A stretch of 9,724 nt of DNA from an uncultured Ruminococcus sp. (lineage in GTDB: Bacteria; Bacillota; Clostridia; Oscillospirales; Ruminococcaceae): positions 1-9,724 of the forward strand of contig CAMHUJ010000033.1 of assembly GCA_946188175.1 (NCBI GenBank), read 5' to 3'. The position numbers and the translations under genes are program-made. This document shows positions 1 through 7,504 of the stretch, one piece after another; the stretch's first letter is position 1; each line of letters begins with the position of its first letter. The notes under the pieces were generated by a model, which saw nothing but the letters and a program-made list of their open reading frames with translations, did not search any database and was not told the origin of the DNA.

Positions 1-9
1 TTTTTCTAC

Positions 10-38
10 AGTATATCATATTTTCGCCGAAAAAGCAA
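10..38 (-). promoter_or_regulatory. Promoter reading out of the left edge
   Basis: Read on the minus strand, a -35 box TTGCTT (plus 33-38) is followed 17 bases later by a -10 box TATACT (plus 10-15). The predicted transcript would start close to the window edge and serve a gene beyond it. The -35 box lies partly in a small inverted repeat (TTCGCC at 23-28, GGCGAA at 39-44), which could be an operator or chance. This is a consensus match only. Confidence 0.5.
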
Positions 39-54
39 GGCGAACATTTATAAT

Positions 55-258
55 AAGGAGGAAGTTCAAATAGAATTAGAAATGAGAAATTAGAAATTGT
101 GGTATCGCCTTACGGCGATGATTTGAAAAGAAAATCGTGAATCGTGAAAAATCTTCTCCTTCCTACATTCTCCATATCTGTTTTTCAAAATCATGCGCGA
201 AGCGCATACCACAACTCCTCACTCCTAACTTCTCAAGCCTTACTTCTCCTTCCTCCTT
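55..258. repeat. Nested inverted-repeat element (MITE-like or REP-like)
   Basis: This is a non-coding stretch with an overall inverted-repeat plan. The ends match exactly over 10 bases (AAGGAGGAAG at 55-64 and its complement at 249-258). Further in, TTGTGGTAT (97-105) pairs with ATACCACAA (206-214), and ATGATTTGAAAA (118-129) pairs with TTTTTCAAAATCAT (181-194) with one extra base. Each arm carries a small perfect hairpin at the mirrored place: ATCGCC/GGCGAT (104-119) on the left and ATGCGC/GCGCAT (193-207) on the right. The two mini-hairpins differ in sequence but keep their pairing. The centre holds a tandem AATCGTG pair (133-146). The flanks are purine-rich on one side and pyrimidine-rich on the other. 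No transposase and no clear target duplication were seen. The element lies just past the MATE stop codon and could end that transcript when folded. The outer boundaries are approximate. Confidence 0.6.
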
Positions 259-295
259 CTGCAATGTGCTGCCTGTCGACGGACTATAGATCACT

Positions 296-1660
296 TCAAG
301 CGGTTGTTTCCCGCTGCTCTTTGGTAATATTGCGGAGCCATTTGTATTTCATATAATGACGATAGACGACCGGAATCTTGACGAATTCATCGAGCGTCAG
401 GATAAACGCCACGGCAAGAACCGGCAGCTTCAGCACAAATGCACCGACCATGCCGAGCGGCACGACAACGACCCAGAGCGTGATCACATCGCACCACATG
501 CCGAATTTCGTATCGCCGCCCGAAGGGAAAATGCCGCCGATGATCGTCGAATTCAGCGAGTTGCCGATGATATAATAGGACGCCATGAGCATCATATATT
601 TCAGATAATACTGCGCCTGCGGCTCCAGCGTGATGAAATGCAGCACAAGCGGTGTCAGCGCGAGAATCACAAGCCCCGAGCCTGCACCGATCAGCAGCGA
701 GAACCGCACAAAGCTGCCGCCTGCGCGTTTGGCTTCATCGAGCTCATTCCGCCCGAGCATGCCGCCGAGCACAATGCCGACGCCCGATGCGATGCCCCAG
801 CAGAGACTTGCAATCATGCTGCGGACGATCGACGCAATCGAATTTGCAGCGGTCGCGTCCGAGCCGAGATGCCCCATGATGACCGAATACATCGTCACGC
901 CGCCGCCCCAGCCCATTTGATTGATGAACAGCGGCACGGTGTATTTCCAGTAGTCTCTGAGCAGTTCTCTGCTTCTGCCGCGGAGCATCAGCCCGAACCG
1001 CAGCGGCGGACAGCGTTTGTACAGCATGGCAATCAGCACCGAAGCCGTCTCAAAGACGCGCGCGCAGACCGTTGCAAGCGCCGCACCTGCAATGCCCATT
1101 TCCGGTGCGGGACCGAGTCCGAAGATCAGCACGGCATTGAGCACGATGTTCAGCACGACGGCAAGGGAGCCAATCAGCGAACTGAGCCCTGCTTTGTCGC
1201 AGACCTTCATGATGCCGAAATACGTCTGCGTAAAGCCGGTCAGCAGATAGGAAAGCGAAACCGTCCGCAGATAGACCGCGCCTGCCCCGATCAGCTTCGG
1301 GTCGGATGTAAACAGATGCATAATCTGTGCCGGAATGAGCGCGGTCGCCAGTGTGAACAGCAATCCGACCAGCAGCGAATACCGCATCGCATAGGCGAGC
1401 ACTTCTTCCGTCGTATCGGAATCGCCTTTGCCCCAGTATTGCGCCGCAAGGACGGTCAGCCCGAAGACGAACGCGCCGTAAAACAGGCTGAATACGAAGG
1501 CGATCTGTCCGGCAAGCGAGGATGCGGCAAGCGAATCCTGATCGAGAAATCCGAGCATGAACGCATCGCTCGCGGAAACCAGCGACGCCATGAGATACTG
1601 AAATGCAATCGGCATCACGACCGTAAACAGCCGTTTATATAAATCTTTATTGAAAGCCAT
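296..1660 (-). CDS. MATE family multidrug/cation efflux transporter
   Basis: The product is a 454-residue inner-membrane protein, a normal length for the MATE family, whose members export drugs or metabolites in exchange for sodium or protons. The chain is almost wholly hydrophobic and consistent with about 12 membrane segments in two related halves. It begins MAFNKDLYKRLFTVVMPIAF and has early family-like stretches such as SASDAFMLGFLDQDSLAASS, then Gly-rich helices around FGLGPAPEMGIAGAALATV. The start at 1660 is chosen over an in-frame ATG at 1690 because GGGAG sits 8 bases before it, and because the promoter at 1693-1722 would start transcription around 1686, inside the longer version. 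The gene stands alone, behind the putP terminator and its own promoter. The substrate cannot be told from sequence. No separate terminator was seen downstream, but the inverted-repeat element there may serve. Confidence 0.93.
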   Translation of the reverse strand: MAFNKDLYKRLFTVVMPIAFQYLMASLVSASDAFMLGFLDQDSLAASSLAGQIAFVFSLFYGAFVFGLTVLAAQYWGKGDSDTTEEVLAYAMRYSLLVGLLFTLATALIPAQIMHLFTSDPKLIGAGAVYLRTVSLSYLLTGFTQTYFGIMKVCDKAGLSSLIGSLAVVLNIVLNAVLIFGLGPAPEMGIAGAALATVCARVFETASVLIAMLYKRCPPLRFGLMLRGRSRELLRDYWKYTVPLFINQMGWGGGVTMYSVIMGHLGSDATAANSIASIVRSMIASLCWGIASGVGIVLGGMLGRNELDEAKRAGGSFVRFSLLIGAGSGLVILALTPLVLHFITLEPQAQYYLKYMMLMASYYIIGNSLNSTIIGGIFPSGGDTKFGMWCDVITLWVVVVPLGMVGAFVLKLPVLAVAFILTLDEFVKIPVVYRHYMKYKWLRNITKEQRETTA

Positions 1661-1692
1661 ATCATAGTCTCCCGTATATTTGATTATCATAC

Positions 1693-1722
1693 ATTATAAG
1701 CGATTCGGGAGGGATTTGTCAA
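1693..1722 (-). promoter_or_regulatory. Promoter of the MATE gene
   Basis: On the minus strand a perfect -35 box TTGACA (plus 1717-1722) and a perfect -10 box TATAAT (plus 1693-1698) are separated by 18 bases. Transcription should begin near 1686, giving a leader of about 25 bases before the ATG at 1660. The -35 box follows directly after the T-run of the putP terminator, so the two units are tightly packed but insulated. Confidence 0.8.
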
Positions 1723-1765
1723 TGCAGAAAAATGCACCGTTCCGGCTTGCGAAACGGTGCATTTT
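1721..1765 (-). terminator. Rho-independent terminator after putP
   Basis: A 13-base perfect inverted repeat (1729-1741 with 1753-1765, core TGCACCGTT/AACGGTGCA) encloses an 11-base loop. On the minus strand the stem is followed by TTTTTCTG. It lies 8 bases past the putP stop codon and closes the presumed fhs-orf-putP unit. The A/T-flanked stem could also stop transcripts arriving from the other strand. Confidence 0.88.
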
Positions 1766-1773
1766 GTTATGAT

Positions 1774-3333
1774 TTAAGCCTTCGTCAGTTTGCTGACTTC
1801 ATCGAATTCATCGGTGATCTCCTTCTCAGGTGCCTTTGTGACAAGCGAGGTCACGGTAATCGCAATGAATGCGCAGAGGAATGCAGGAAGCAGCTCGTAG
1901 ATATCGAGTGCGCCGCCGAGCGGACGGACGATAAACTTCCAGACGAAGATCATGATGCCGCCGACGACCAGACCTGCGATTGCGCCGTACTTGTTGCAGC
2001 GCTTCCAGAAGAGCGATGCGAGCATAACCGGACCGAAGGCCGCGCCGAAGCCTGCCCATGCAAACGATACAACGCGGAACACAGAGCTGTTCGGGTCCCA
2101 TGCGAGAATGACACCGAGGATTGCGATGACGATCAGCACGCAGCGTGCGACGCGCATCGACTGCTTCTCATTCAGCTTCATCTTGAAGACACCCTTCATG
2201 ATGTTCTCGGACATCGAGGAGGATGCCGCGAGGAGCTGTGAATCCGAGGTGGACATCGTGCAGGCGAGAATGCCCGCGAAGATCAGACCGGCAACCATTG
2301 CCGCTGCAAAGCCGTGCTTTGAGAGCAGCTTTGCCATTTCCATGACGATCGTTTCAGAGGTATTCGTGCCGTCGGCTGCCCAGAGCGTTCCGATTTTGCC
2401 GTTGACGGAGAGCTGATTGCCGACGATGCCGATGAGGATTGCAACGCCCATTGCAATGACGACCCAGATGCTTGCGATGCGGCGGGAGAGCTTGATTTTT
2501 TTCTCGTCCTCGGTCGCCATGAAGCGCAGCAGGATATGCGGCATACCGAAGTATCCGAGACCCCATGCAAGCGTCGAGACGACCGGCAGAAAGCCGTAGC
2601 CGGTCTGCGAGAAGGTGCCGTCGGAATTCAGCGAGCGCGTCACGGTCATATGCAGATAATCCGGAATGGATTTTGCATTTTCCGCGACGGCATCCCAGCC
2701 GCCTGCATTGCTGATGCCGAAAATAACGATGATCGTCAGTGCGGTTGTCATGACAATACTCTGGATGAGGTCGGTGAAGCTCGCGGCGAGGAAGCCGCCC
2801 ATGCTTGTGTAGCTGATGATGATAATCGCCGCGAGGATCATGGCGATATGATAATCGAGCCCGAACAGCGTACCGAACAGCTTGCCGCAGGCGGAGAAGC
2901 CCGAGGCGGTATACGGCACGAAGAAGATCAGGATAATGACCGCCGCGATACCGGAAAGCACATGACTGTTATCATGAAAACGGTCGGAGAAGAAATCCGG
3001 AATCGTGATCGAACCGGTTTTCTGCGAATAGATGCGCAGGCGCTTTGCAACAAAGAGCCAGTTGAGATAGGTACCGACGGCGAGACCGATTGCGGTCCAG
3101 CCCGCCTCTGCAAGACCGCAGAGATAGGCGACGCCCGGCAGACCCATGAGCAGCCATGAGCTCATATCGGATGCCTCGGCGCTCATCGCGGAGACCAGCG
3201 GTCCGAGCTTTCTGCCGCCGAGATAGAAGTCGCTGACGTCCTTGTTCTTCTTTGAGAACACGGCACCGATTGCGATCATGCCGCCTAAGTAGACGATGAT
3301 CGTTACGAGGATGCCGATGATGTTGCTTTCCAT
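1774..3333 (-). CDS. putP: Sodium/proline symporter PutP
   Basis: The product is a 519-residue member of the sodium:solute symporter (SSS) family that imports proline together with sodium across the cytoplasmic membrane. Its length and pattern fit 13 membrane segments. Family landmarks are visible: GGRKLGPLVSAMSAEASDMS at about residues 39-58, where D56 and S58 match Asp55 and Ser57 of E. coli PutP, important for sodium and proline binding; R41, matching Arg40; and MSTSDSQLL at 360-368, where S361 and T362 match the second sodium-site Ser/Thr pair. The C-terminal tail (from about 500) is short, charged and cytoplasmic. The start is fixed by AAAGGAGG at plus 3343-3350, about 9 bases before the ATG. 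Only 25 bases separate it from the small gene upstream, with no promoter or terminator seen between, so it is probably transcribed from the fhs promoter. Proline is the likely substrate from close family resemblance; transport is not proven. Confidence 0.93.
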   Translation of the reverse strand: MESNIIGILVTIIVYLGGMIAIGAVFSKKNKDVSDFYLGGRKLGPLVSAMSAEASDMSSWLLMGLPGVAYLCGLAEAGWTAIGLAVGTYLNWLFVAKRLRIYSQKTGSITIPDFFSDRFHDNSHVLSGIAAVIILIFFVPYTASGFSACGKLFGTLFGLDYHIAMILAAIIIISYTSMGGFLAASFTDLIQSIVMTTALTIIVIFGISNAGGWDAVAENAKSIPDYLHMTVTRSLNSDGTFSQTGYGFLPVVSTLAWGLGYFGMPHILLRFMATEDEKKIKLSRRIASIWVVIAMGVAILIGIVGNQLSVNGKIGTLWAADGTNTSETIVMEMAKLLSKHGFAAAMVAGLIFAGILACTMSTSDSQLLAASSSMSENIMKGVFKMKLNEKQSMRVARCVLIVIAILGVILAWDPNSSVFRVVSFAWAGFGAAFGPVMLASLFWKRCNKYGAIAGLVVGGIMIFVWKFIVRPLGGALDIYELLPAFLCAFIAITVTSLVTKAPEKEITDEFDEVSKLTKA

Positions 3334-3342
3334 TTTGGGAAT

Positions 3343-3350
3343 CCTCCTTT
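3343..3350 (-). promoter_or_regulatory. Strong ribosome binding site of putP
   Basis: AAAGGAGG on the minus strand, spaced correctly before the putP ATG. It shows that putP translates independently of the broken small gene just upstream. Confidence 0.85.
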
Positions 3351-3358
3351 ATTGTATT

Positions 3359-3902
3359 TTATTGTTCCGGATCCATAGGCACGGTTTCCTCAAACACGGC
3401 TTTTCCGTCCGTGCCGCGTTCCGAATTATGAACCTGTGATGCCTGATTCCGGCTGACAGGTGCACCGTTTTCGTCAAGAAATGTCTGCACATGTTTGAAT
3501 CCGCCGTGCGTGCAGACGCCGTCTTCGATTATCATATCGGCATACTGCCTTGCTTCCGGTGAACTGCCGAGCCGCTTGTGACAGACTTCTGCACGGTTCA
3601 GATAGTCTGTATGAATGCGGTAGGCGAATGCTCTGCGCACAGATTTCGGCGATCTGAAATCATCCGGTGAATCATACATGAAGATATGGACCGTGCCGGT
3701 TTCCAGCGTTTCATTTTTCGCACAGTCCTGAAAAGCTGTAAGCAGATCCAGCGGGAGATATGCGTCATATGCCCTGCCGAACCTTTTGGCTGGAACGGAA
3801 TCCGGTCGGCTTGAACAGCATCAGTTCATGCATCAGTTCGATGATATCTTCCGTGGAAATCTCTTTGCGCGGAAGATACATCCAAAGACAGACACCGTTC
3901 AT
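3359..3902 (-). pseudogene. Frameshifted small gene of unknown function between fhs and putP
   Basis: Not a recognised family. An ATG at 3902 overlaps the fhs TGA by one base (TGATG), the usual sign of translational coupling, and opens a frame beginning MNGVCLWMYLPRKEISTEDI. After 45 codons this hits TGA at 3765-3767. The next frame carries on with equally gene-like residues (AYDAYLPLDLLTAFQDCAKN, then the 106-residue stretch from MYDSPDDFRSP) to a stop at 3359. The downstream part has no ribosome binding site before its first ATG (3679), which argues against an independent gene. Joined by a +1 shift somewhere in about 3765-3829, the product would be roughly 180 residues, soluble, with no signal peptide or membrane segment. 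Possible explanations are a recent indel, a sequencing error near the AAAA run at about 3784-3787, or, less likely, a programmed +1 shift at ATA-TGA-C. Confidence 0.65.
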
Positions 3903-5569
3903 CAGAACAGACCGGAAATCTTACCGTCCGCATCGACGTCGATGTTTTCGGCAGCCGGCTTTTTCGGCAGACCGGGCATCGTCATGATCTCGCCGGTCAG
4001 CGCAACGATGAAGCCTGCGCCTGCGGATACCTTGACATTGCGGATCGTGACGGTGAAGCCCTCCGGCGCGCCGAGCACATCCTTATCATCAGTGAAGCTG
4101 TACTGTGTTTTCGCCATGCAGACCGGCAGCTTGTCGAAGCCGAGCGCGGTGAGCTGTGCGATCTGCTTCTGCGCAGCAGGGAGAATGTTGATGCCTTCGC
4201 CGCGGTAGACGCGCTTGACGATTGCTTCGATCTTCTCCTCGATTGTGCCGTCGAGCGAATAGGAGAACGAGAAATTACCCTTTTCCTCCTCGCAGAGTCT
4301 GACGACCTCGCGTGCGAGTTCTTCGCCGCCCTTGCCGCCTTCTGCCCAGACATTCGAGAGCACGACATTTACGCCGAGTTCCTTACACTTTTCAATGATG
4401 AGTGCGACCTCTGCGTCGGTATCGGTCGGGAAGCGGTTGATCGCAACGACCGACGGAAGCTGATAGACCTCCTTGATATTCGCAACATGGCGCAGCAGAT
4501 TCGGCAGACCTGCCTCCAGCGCAGCCAGATTCTCCGTGCCGAGCTCGGTCTTTGCGAGACCGCCGTGCAGCTTGAGTGCGCGGATCGTTGCAACAATGAC
4601 GACCGCAGACGGCGTCAGACCTGCCATGCGGCACTTGATATCGAGGAATTTTTCAGCACCGAGATCGGCGCCGAAGCCTGCCTCCGTGACGGCGTAATCG
4701 CCGAGCTTGAGCGCGGTTTTCGTCGCAAGGACGGAGTTGCAGCCGTGTGCGATATTCGCAAACGGACCGCCGTGGACGAGTGCCGGAGTCCCCTCGAGCG
4801 TCTGCACGAGATTCGGCTTGAGTGCGTCCTTGAGCAGTGCGGTCATGGCGCCGACTGCATTGAGATCGCCTGCGGTGACGGGCTTTTCATCATAGGTATA
4901 TGCGACAACGATGCGCGAGAGGCGCTCCTTCAGATCGGAGATCGAGGTTGCAAGGCAGAAGACCGCCATGATCTCCGAAGCAACCGTGATATCGTAGCCG
5001 TCCTCACGCGGTACGCCGTTGATTCTGCCGCCGAGACCGTCCGTGATATAGCGGAGCTGACGGTCGTTCATATCGACGCAGCGCTTCCATGTGATGCGGC
5101 GCGGGTCGATGTTCAGTGCATTGCCCTGATAGATATGGTTGTCGAGCATTGCCGCGAGCAGATTGTTTGCCGCGCCGATTGCGTGGAAGTCGCCGGTGAA
5201 GTGCAGGTTGATGTCCTCCATGGGGACGACCTGTGCATAGCCGCCGCCTGCCGCACCGCCCTTGATGCCGAACACCGGACCGAGCGACGGCTCACGCAGT
5301 GCAACCATAACGCGTTTGCCGATGCGGCGCATGCCGTCCGCAAGACCGATCGTCGTCGTGGTCTTGCCTTCGCCTGCCGCGGTCGGATTGATCGCGGTGA
5401 CAAGGATCAGCTTGCCCTGCTTTCCGGTTTCCGGCAGCTTGGCAAGGTCGATTTTCGCCTTGTATCTGCCGTACTGTTCGAGTGCATCGTCGGGGATGCC
5501 TGCGGTCTGCGCGATCTCGGTGATCGGGCGCATGGGAATGGACTGCGCGATCTCAATGTCTGTAAGCAT
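3902..5569 (-). CDS. fhs: Formate-tetrahydrofolate ligase
   Basis: This 555-residue cytosolic enzyme, full length for the family, joins formate to tetrahydrofolate using ATP and makes 10-formyl-THF for purine synthesis, and in acetogens for the Wood-Ljungdahl methyl branch. The ATP-binding loop PTAAGEGKTTTT lies at residues 62-73. Both family signatures are intact: GIKGGAAGGGY at 101-111 and VATIRALKLHGG at 326-337. The start at 5569 (MLTDIEIAQSI) is preferred to an in-frame ATG at 5596 because AGGAGG (plus 5579-5584) sits about 9 bases before it and overlaps the longer reading. The stop codon overlaps the ATG of the next small gene. No other folate-pathway gene is nearby, so a general one-carbon role is more likely than a dedicated acetogenic cluster. 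Confidence 0.97.
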   Translation of the reverse strand: MLTDIEIAQSIPMRPITEIAQTAGIPDDALEQYGRYKAKIDLAKLPETGKQGKLILVTAINPTAAGEGKTTTTIGLADGMRRIGKRVMVALREPSLGPVFGIKGGAAGGGYAQVVPMEDINLHFTGDFHAIGAANNLLAAMLDNHIYQGNALNIDPRRITWKRCVDMNDRQLRYITDGLGGRINGVPREDGYDITVASEIMAVFCLATSISDLKERLSRIVVAYTYDEKPVTAGDLNAVGAMTALLKDALKPNLVQTLEGTPALVHGGPFANIAHGCNSVLATKTALKLGDYAVTEAGFGADLGAEKFLDIKCRMAGLTPSAVVIVATIRALKLHGGLAKTELGTENLAALEAGLPNLLRHVANIKEVYQLPSVVAINRFPTDTDAEVALIIEKCKELGVNVVLSNVWAEGGKGGEELAREVVRLCEEEKGNFSFSYSLDGTIEEKIEAIVKRVYRGEGINILPAAQKQIAQLTALGFDKLPVCMAKTQYSFTDDKDVLGAPEGFTVTIRNVKVSAGAGFIVALTGEIMTMPGLPKKPAAENIDVDADGKISGLF

Positions 5570-5578
5570 CTTGATAAT

Positions 5579-5584
5579 CCTCCT
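5579..5584 (-). promoter_or_regulatory. Ribosome binding site that decides the fhs start
   Basis: AGGAGG on the minus strand, 9 bases before the ATG at 5569. The site lies inside the reading frame extended from 5596, so the shorter protein is the likely product. Confidence 0.8.
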
Positions 5585-5632
5585 GATCTGCGGCATAAAA
5601 ACCGCTTATTTTCATGATTGAAAGACATTCTT

Positions 5633-5662
5633 AGTATACCATACAGAAGTATGCTTTGTCAA
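5633..5662 (-). promoter_or_regulatory. Promoter of the fhs unit
   Basis: On the minus strand a perfect TTGACA (plus 5657-5662) is followed after 18 bases by TATACT (plus 5633-5638). The predicted start near 5626 leaves a leader of about 57 bases to the fhs ATG, too short for a tetrahydrofolate riboswitch. Confidence 0.75.
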
Positions 5663-5738
5663 ATGATTATGCGGTATTTTTTTACAGAATGCAATCCATG
5701 CGTCACCGGATTGTGACTGAATATTTACCGCGCTGTTG

Positions 5739-5767
5739 TTGCATTCCGGCGTCTTGTATGATAAAAT
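5739..5767 (+). promoter_or_regulatory. Likely promoter of the VWA lipoprotein gene
   Basis: TTGCAT (5739-5744), a 17-base spacer, then TAAAAT (5762-5767), with TATGAT overlapping just before. It would give a leader of about 140 bases. The match is moderate, and another start nearer the gene is possible. Confidence 0.5.
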
Positions 5768-5897
5768 CAGGGTATCAGCAAAGACCGTTTTGCACAGGGT
5801 TGTAATAATAGACAAATCAGACAGCGTTCGATTGTGCAATCTCACAAAAGTTTGGATTCGCATAAGGAATTGCAGAAGCCGGAACGTAATGAAGATA

Positions 5898-5906
5898 AAA
5901 GGAGGG
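5898..5906 (+). promoter_or_regulatory. Ribosome binding site that decides the lipoprotein start
   Basis: AAAGGAGGGG, 8 bases before the ATG at 5915. It selects the version whose N-terminus is a clean lipoprotein signal, rather than the frame opening at 5834. Confidence 0.85.
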
Positions 5907-5914
5907 GATCACCC

Positions 5915-7333
5915 ATGAAAAAACAGTTTACTTATACAGCAGTTATTCTTGCCGCAATGATGCTCACGGGCTGCGGCAGTCAATTCACCGATGCGGTTAT
6001 GGAGCAAAAAATGGACCTGTTCTCAAACGATGCCGGTTCTGCCGCAGCGGAGGAAGCGAGCGAAGCAGCCGCTGCGGATGCCGCTGATGAGGCAGACGGC
6101 GCAGAAGCTGAAGCACTGTATGCCGGAGATGCTGCGCTGACCTTTGGTGCAGAAGCAAAAAAGGCATCGCTTGCCGGTGAGGAAATGCCGGATGCAGTCA
6201 TGAAAGCGGACGCAAAGCTGACGGCTTCTCTCGATGCGGATTTCGATGATGAAAGACCGTCAGACCCGGGTGCTTCTTCCGCAGTTGCTGAACCGGAGCC
6301 GGAACCGCCCGCTGATTACGGTGCACAGCCCTTCATCCTGACCGCAGGCGAATGGAATGACAACGAGAACTGGGGCTTCTTTGCAAACCTCGTCCACAAC
6401 GGTACGATTTCCTTCCCGTCCTACGGGCTCGATCCGGTCAACCGCGTTGCCGTGACGCTGCAAAACGGCGGTGCACCGGTGCAGAATCAGACCGTGCAGC
6501 TGAAGGCGGACGGCGTCCTCTGGACGGCAAAGACCGATAAAAACGGCAAAGCCTATCTGTTCTATGACAAAGCGCATGCGGGGCAGAAGCTGACAATCGA
6601 GACTGCCGATGCGGAGCCAGTGCAGTTTCAGGCGCCTGCCGATGCCTCCGGACAGGGCGGCAGATCGGTCCCGACGCTGGAGTATACAATCGAAACCGGC
6701 GCAGAATCGAAGAAATATACCGATACCGAGGTGTGCTTCATCCTCGATACGACCGGCTCCATGGGCGATGAAATCACCTATCTGCAAAAGGATTTCTCCG
6801 CGATTGCAGACGAGGTCGCCGCTGCGGGCATGACCTTCTCCGTGAACTTCTACCGCGACGAGGGCGACGATTATGTCACGCGCTGCAACCCGTTCACCGA
6901 TGATGTCAAGGCGCTGCAAACTGCGCTGAATCAGGAATATGCAGACGGCGGCGGCGATGAGCCCGAGGCAGTTGCAGAAATTCTCGATGAAGTGCTGGCA
7001 AACGGTGACTGGCACGAAAATACGAACAAGATCGCATTCCTGATCTTTGATGCGCCGCCGCATGATGCGGCTTCGCAGGCGGAGATGATTCAGAATGCCG
7101 TTGCAGCCGCAGCAGAGCAGGGCATTCATGTGGTGCCGGTCGTTGCCTCGAATGCAGCGCGAGAGACCGAGCTTTTCGGCAGAGCACTCTCGATCATGAC
7201 CGACAGCAATTATGTCTTCCTGACCGATGATTCCGGTGTCGGCGATTCGCATTTGGAGCCGATCATCGGCGCATATGATGTCGAGCTGCTGCACGATATC
7301 ATCGTCCGCAATATTCAGGAGATCGCCGGTTAA
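5915..7333 (+). CDS. Exported lipoprotein with a von Willebrand factor A domain
   Basis: The product is 472 residues. The N-terminus MKKQFTYTAVILAAMMLTGC is a lipoprotein signal: lysines, a hydrophobic stretch and the lipobox LTGC with Cys20 as the lipid-bearing residue, so the mature protein should be anchored outside the cytoplasmic membrane. Residues 40-105 are Ala/Glu/Asp-rich and probably form an extended stalk, followed by a Glu-Pro run at about 126-132. Residues about 140-255 (from ILTAGEWNDNENWGFFANLV) look like a beta-rich, Ig-like or carboxypeptidase-regulatory-like module. The VWA domain spans about 270-470. It opens with CFILDTTGSMGDE, where D278, T280 and S282 fit the metal-binding DxTxS motif; GGGDEPEA at 345-352 and FDAPPHD at 378-384 supply later metal-site elements. 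Such domains mediate binding to proteins or surfaces. No pilin motif or sorting signal is seen, and the partner is unknown. It appears to be a single-gene unit with its own promoter and terminator. Confidence 0.88.
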   Translation: MKKQFTYTAVILAAMMLTGCGSQFTDAVMEQKMDLFSNDAGSAAAEEASEAAAADAADEADGAEAEALYAGDAALTFGAEAKKASLAGEEMPDAVMKADAKLTASLDADFDDERPSDPGASSAVAEPEPEPPADYGAQPFILTAGEWNDNENWGFFANLVHNGTISFPSYGLDPVNRVAVTLQNGGAPVQNQTVQLKADGVLWTAKTDKNGKAYLFYDKAHAGQKLTIETADAEPVQFQAPADASGQGGRSVPTLEYTIETGAESKKYTDTEVCFILDTTGSMGDEITYLQKDFSAIADEVAAAGMTFSVNFYRDEGDDYVTRCNPFTDDVKALQTALNQEYADGGGDEPEAVAEILDEVLANGDWHENTNKIAFLIFDAPPHDAASQAEMIQNAVAAAAEQGIHVVPVVASNAARETELFGRALSIMTDSNYVFLTDDSGVGDSHLEPIIGAYDVELLHDIIVRNIQEIAG

Positions 7334-7391
7334 TGCATCCGCAGATCATTCCCTGTCCCGCAGTAATATCCGCAGCATTAATTATCAGATC

Positions 7392-7429
7392 AGCCGTTCC
7401 GGTGCAGCAGCGCATCGGAACGGCTTTTT
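7392..7429 (+). terminator. Rho-independent terminator after the VWA lipoprotein gene
   Basis: AGCCGTTCCG (7392-7401) pairs perfectly with CGGAACGGCT (7416-7425). Three more pairs, one of them G-T, extend the stem inwards, and it ends in a run of five T. It lies about 60 bases past the stop codon. Confidence 0.9.
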
Positions 7430-7475
7430 GGTTATCTTACGAAATACGGGAAGCCTGCGTAATCTGCAAAAACGA

Positions 7476-7504
7476 TTGACTTTTCATGCGGAATGTGCTA
7501 AGAT
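7476..7504 (+). promoter_or_regulatory. Promoter of the dockerin-protein gene
   Basis: TTGACT (7476-7481), a 17-base spacer and TAAGAT (7499-7504). The start near 7511 gives a leader of about 70 bases. That leader can form an imperfect hairpin (CTGCGC at 7518-7523 with GCGCAG at 7544-7549, plus GGT/ACC inside) before the ribosome binding site. Confidence 0.7.

Larger units (their letters stand above)
5597..5914. other. Divergent intergenic region between fhs and the lipoprotein gene
   Basis: About 318 bases with no convincing gene. They hold the leftward fhs promoter (5633-5662), a likely rightward promoter (5739-5767) and, for the lipoprotein gene, a leader of roughly 140 bases. No riboswitch or other recognised leader structure was seen. 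The short frames here lack ribosome binding sites or recognisable products. Confidence 0.6.

Noticed and set aside
144..356. 70-residue plus-strand frame at the left end
   Set aside because: It reads through the inverted-repeat element and into the 3' end of the MATE gene, has no ribosome binding site, and its residues simply mirror the repeat.
356..1642. 428-residue plus-strand frame
   Set aside because: It lies antisense to the clearly recognisable MATE gene and is rich in His, Arg, Asp and Cys, the usual shadow of a hydrophobic gene with few TTA/CTA/TCA codons.
4487..5617. 376-residue plus-strand frame
   Set aside because: It is antisense to fhs, whose signature motifs are intact. Composition is Arg/Asp/Cys-rich and no family pattern is visible.
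5612..5863. 83-residue minus-strand frame upstream of fhs
   Set aside because: It overlaps the fhs promoter, has no good ribosome binding site and no recognisable features.
6260..7294. 344-residue minus-strand frame
   Set aside because: It is antisense to the VWA lipoprotein gene, which has a ribosome binding site, lipobox and metal-site motif. The antisense frame has none of these.
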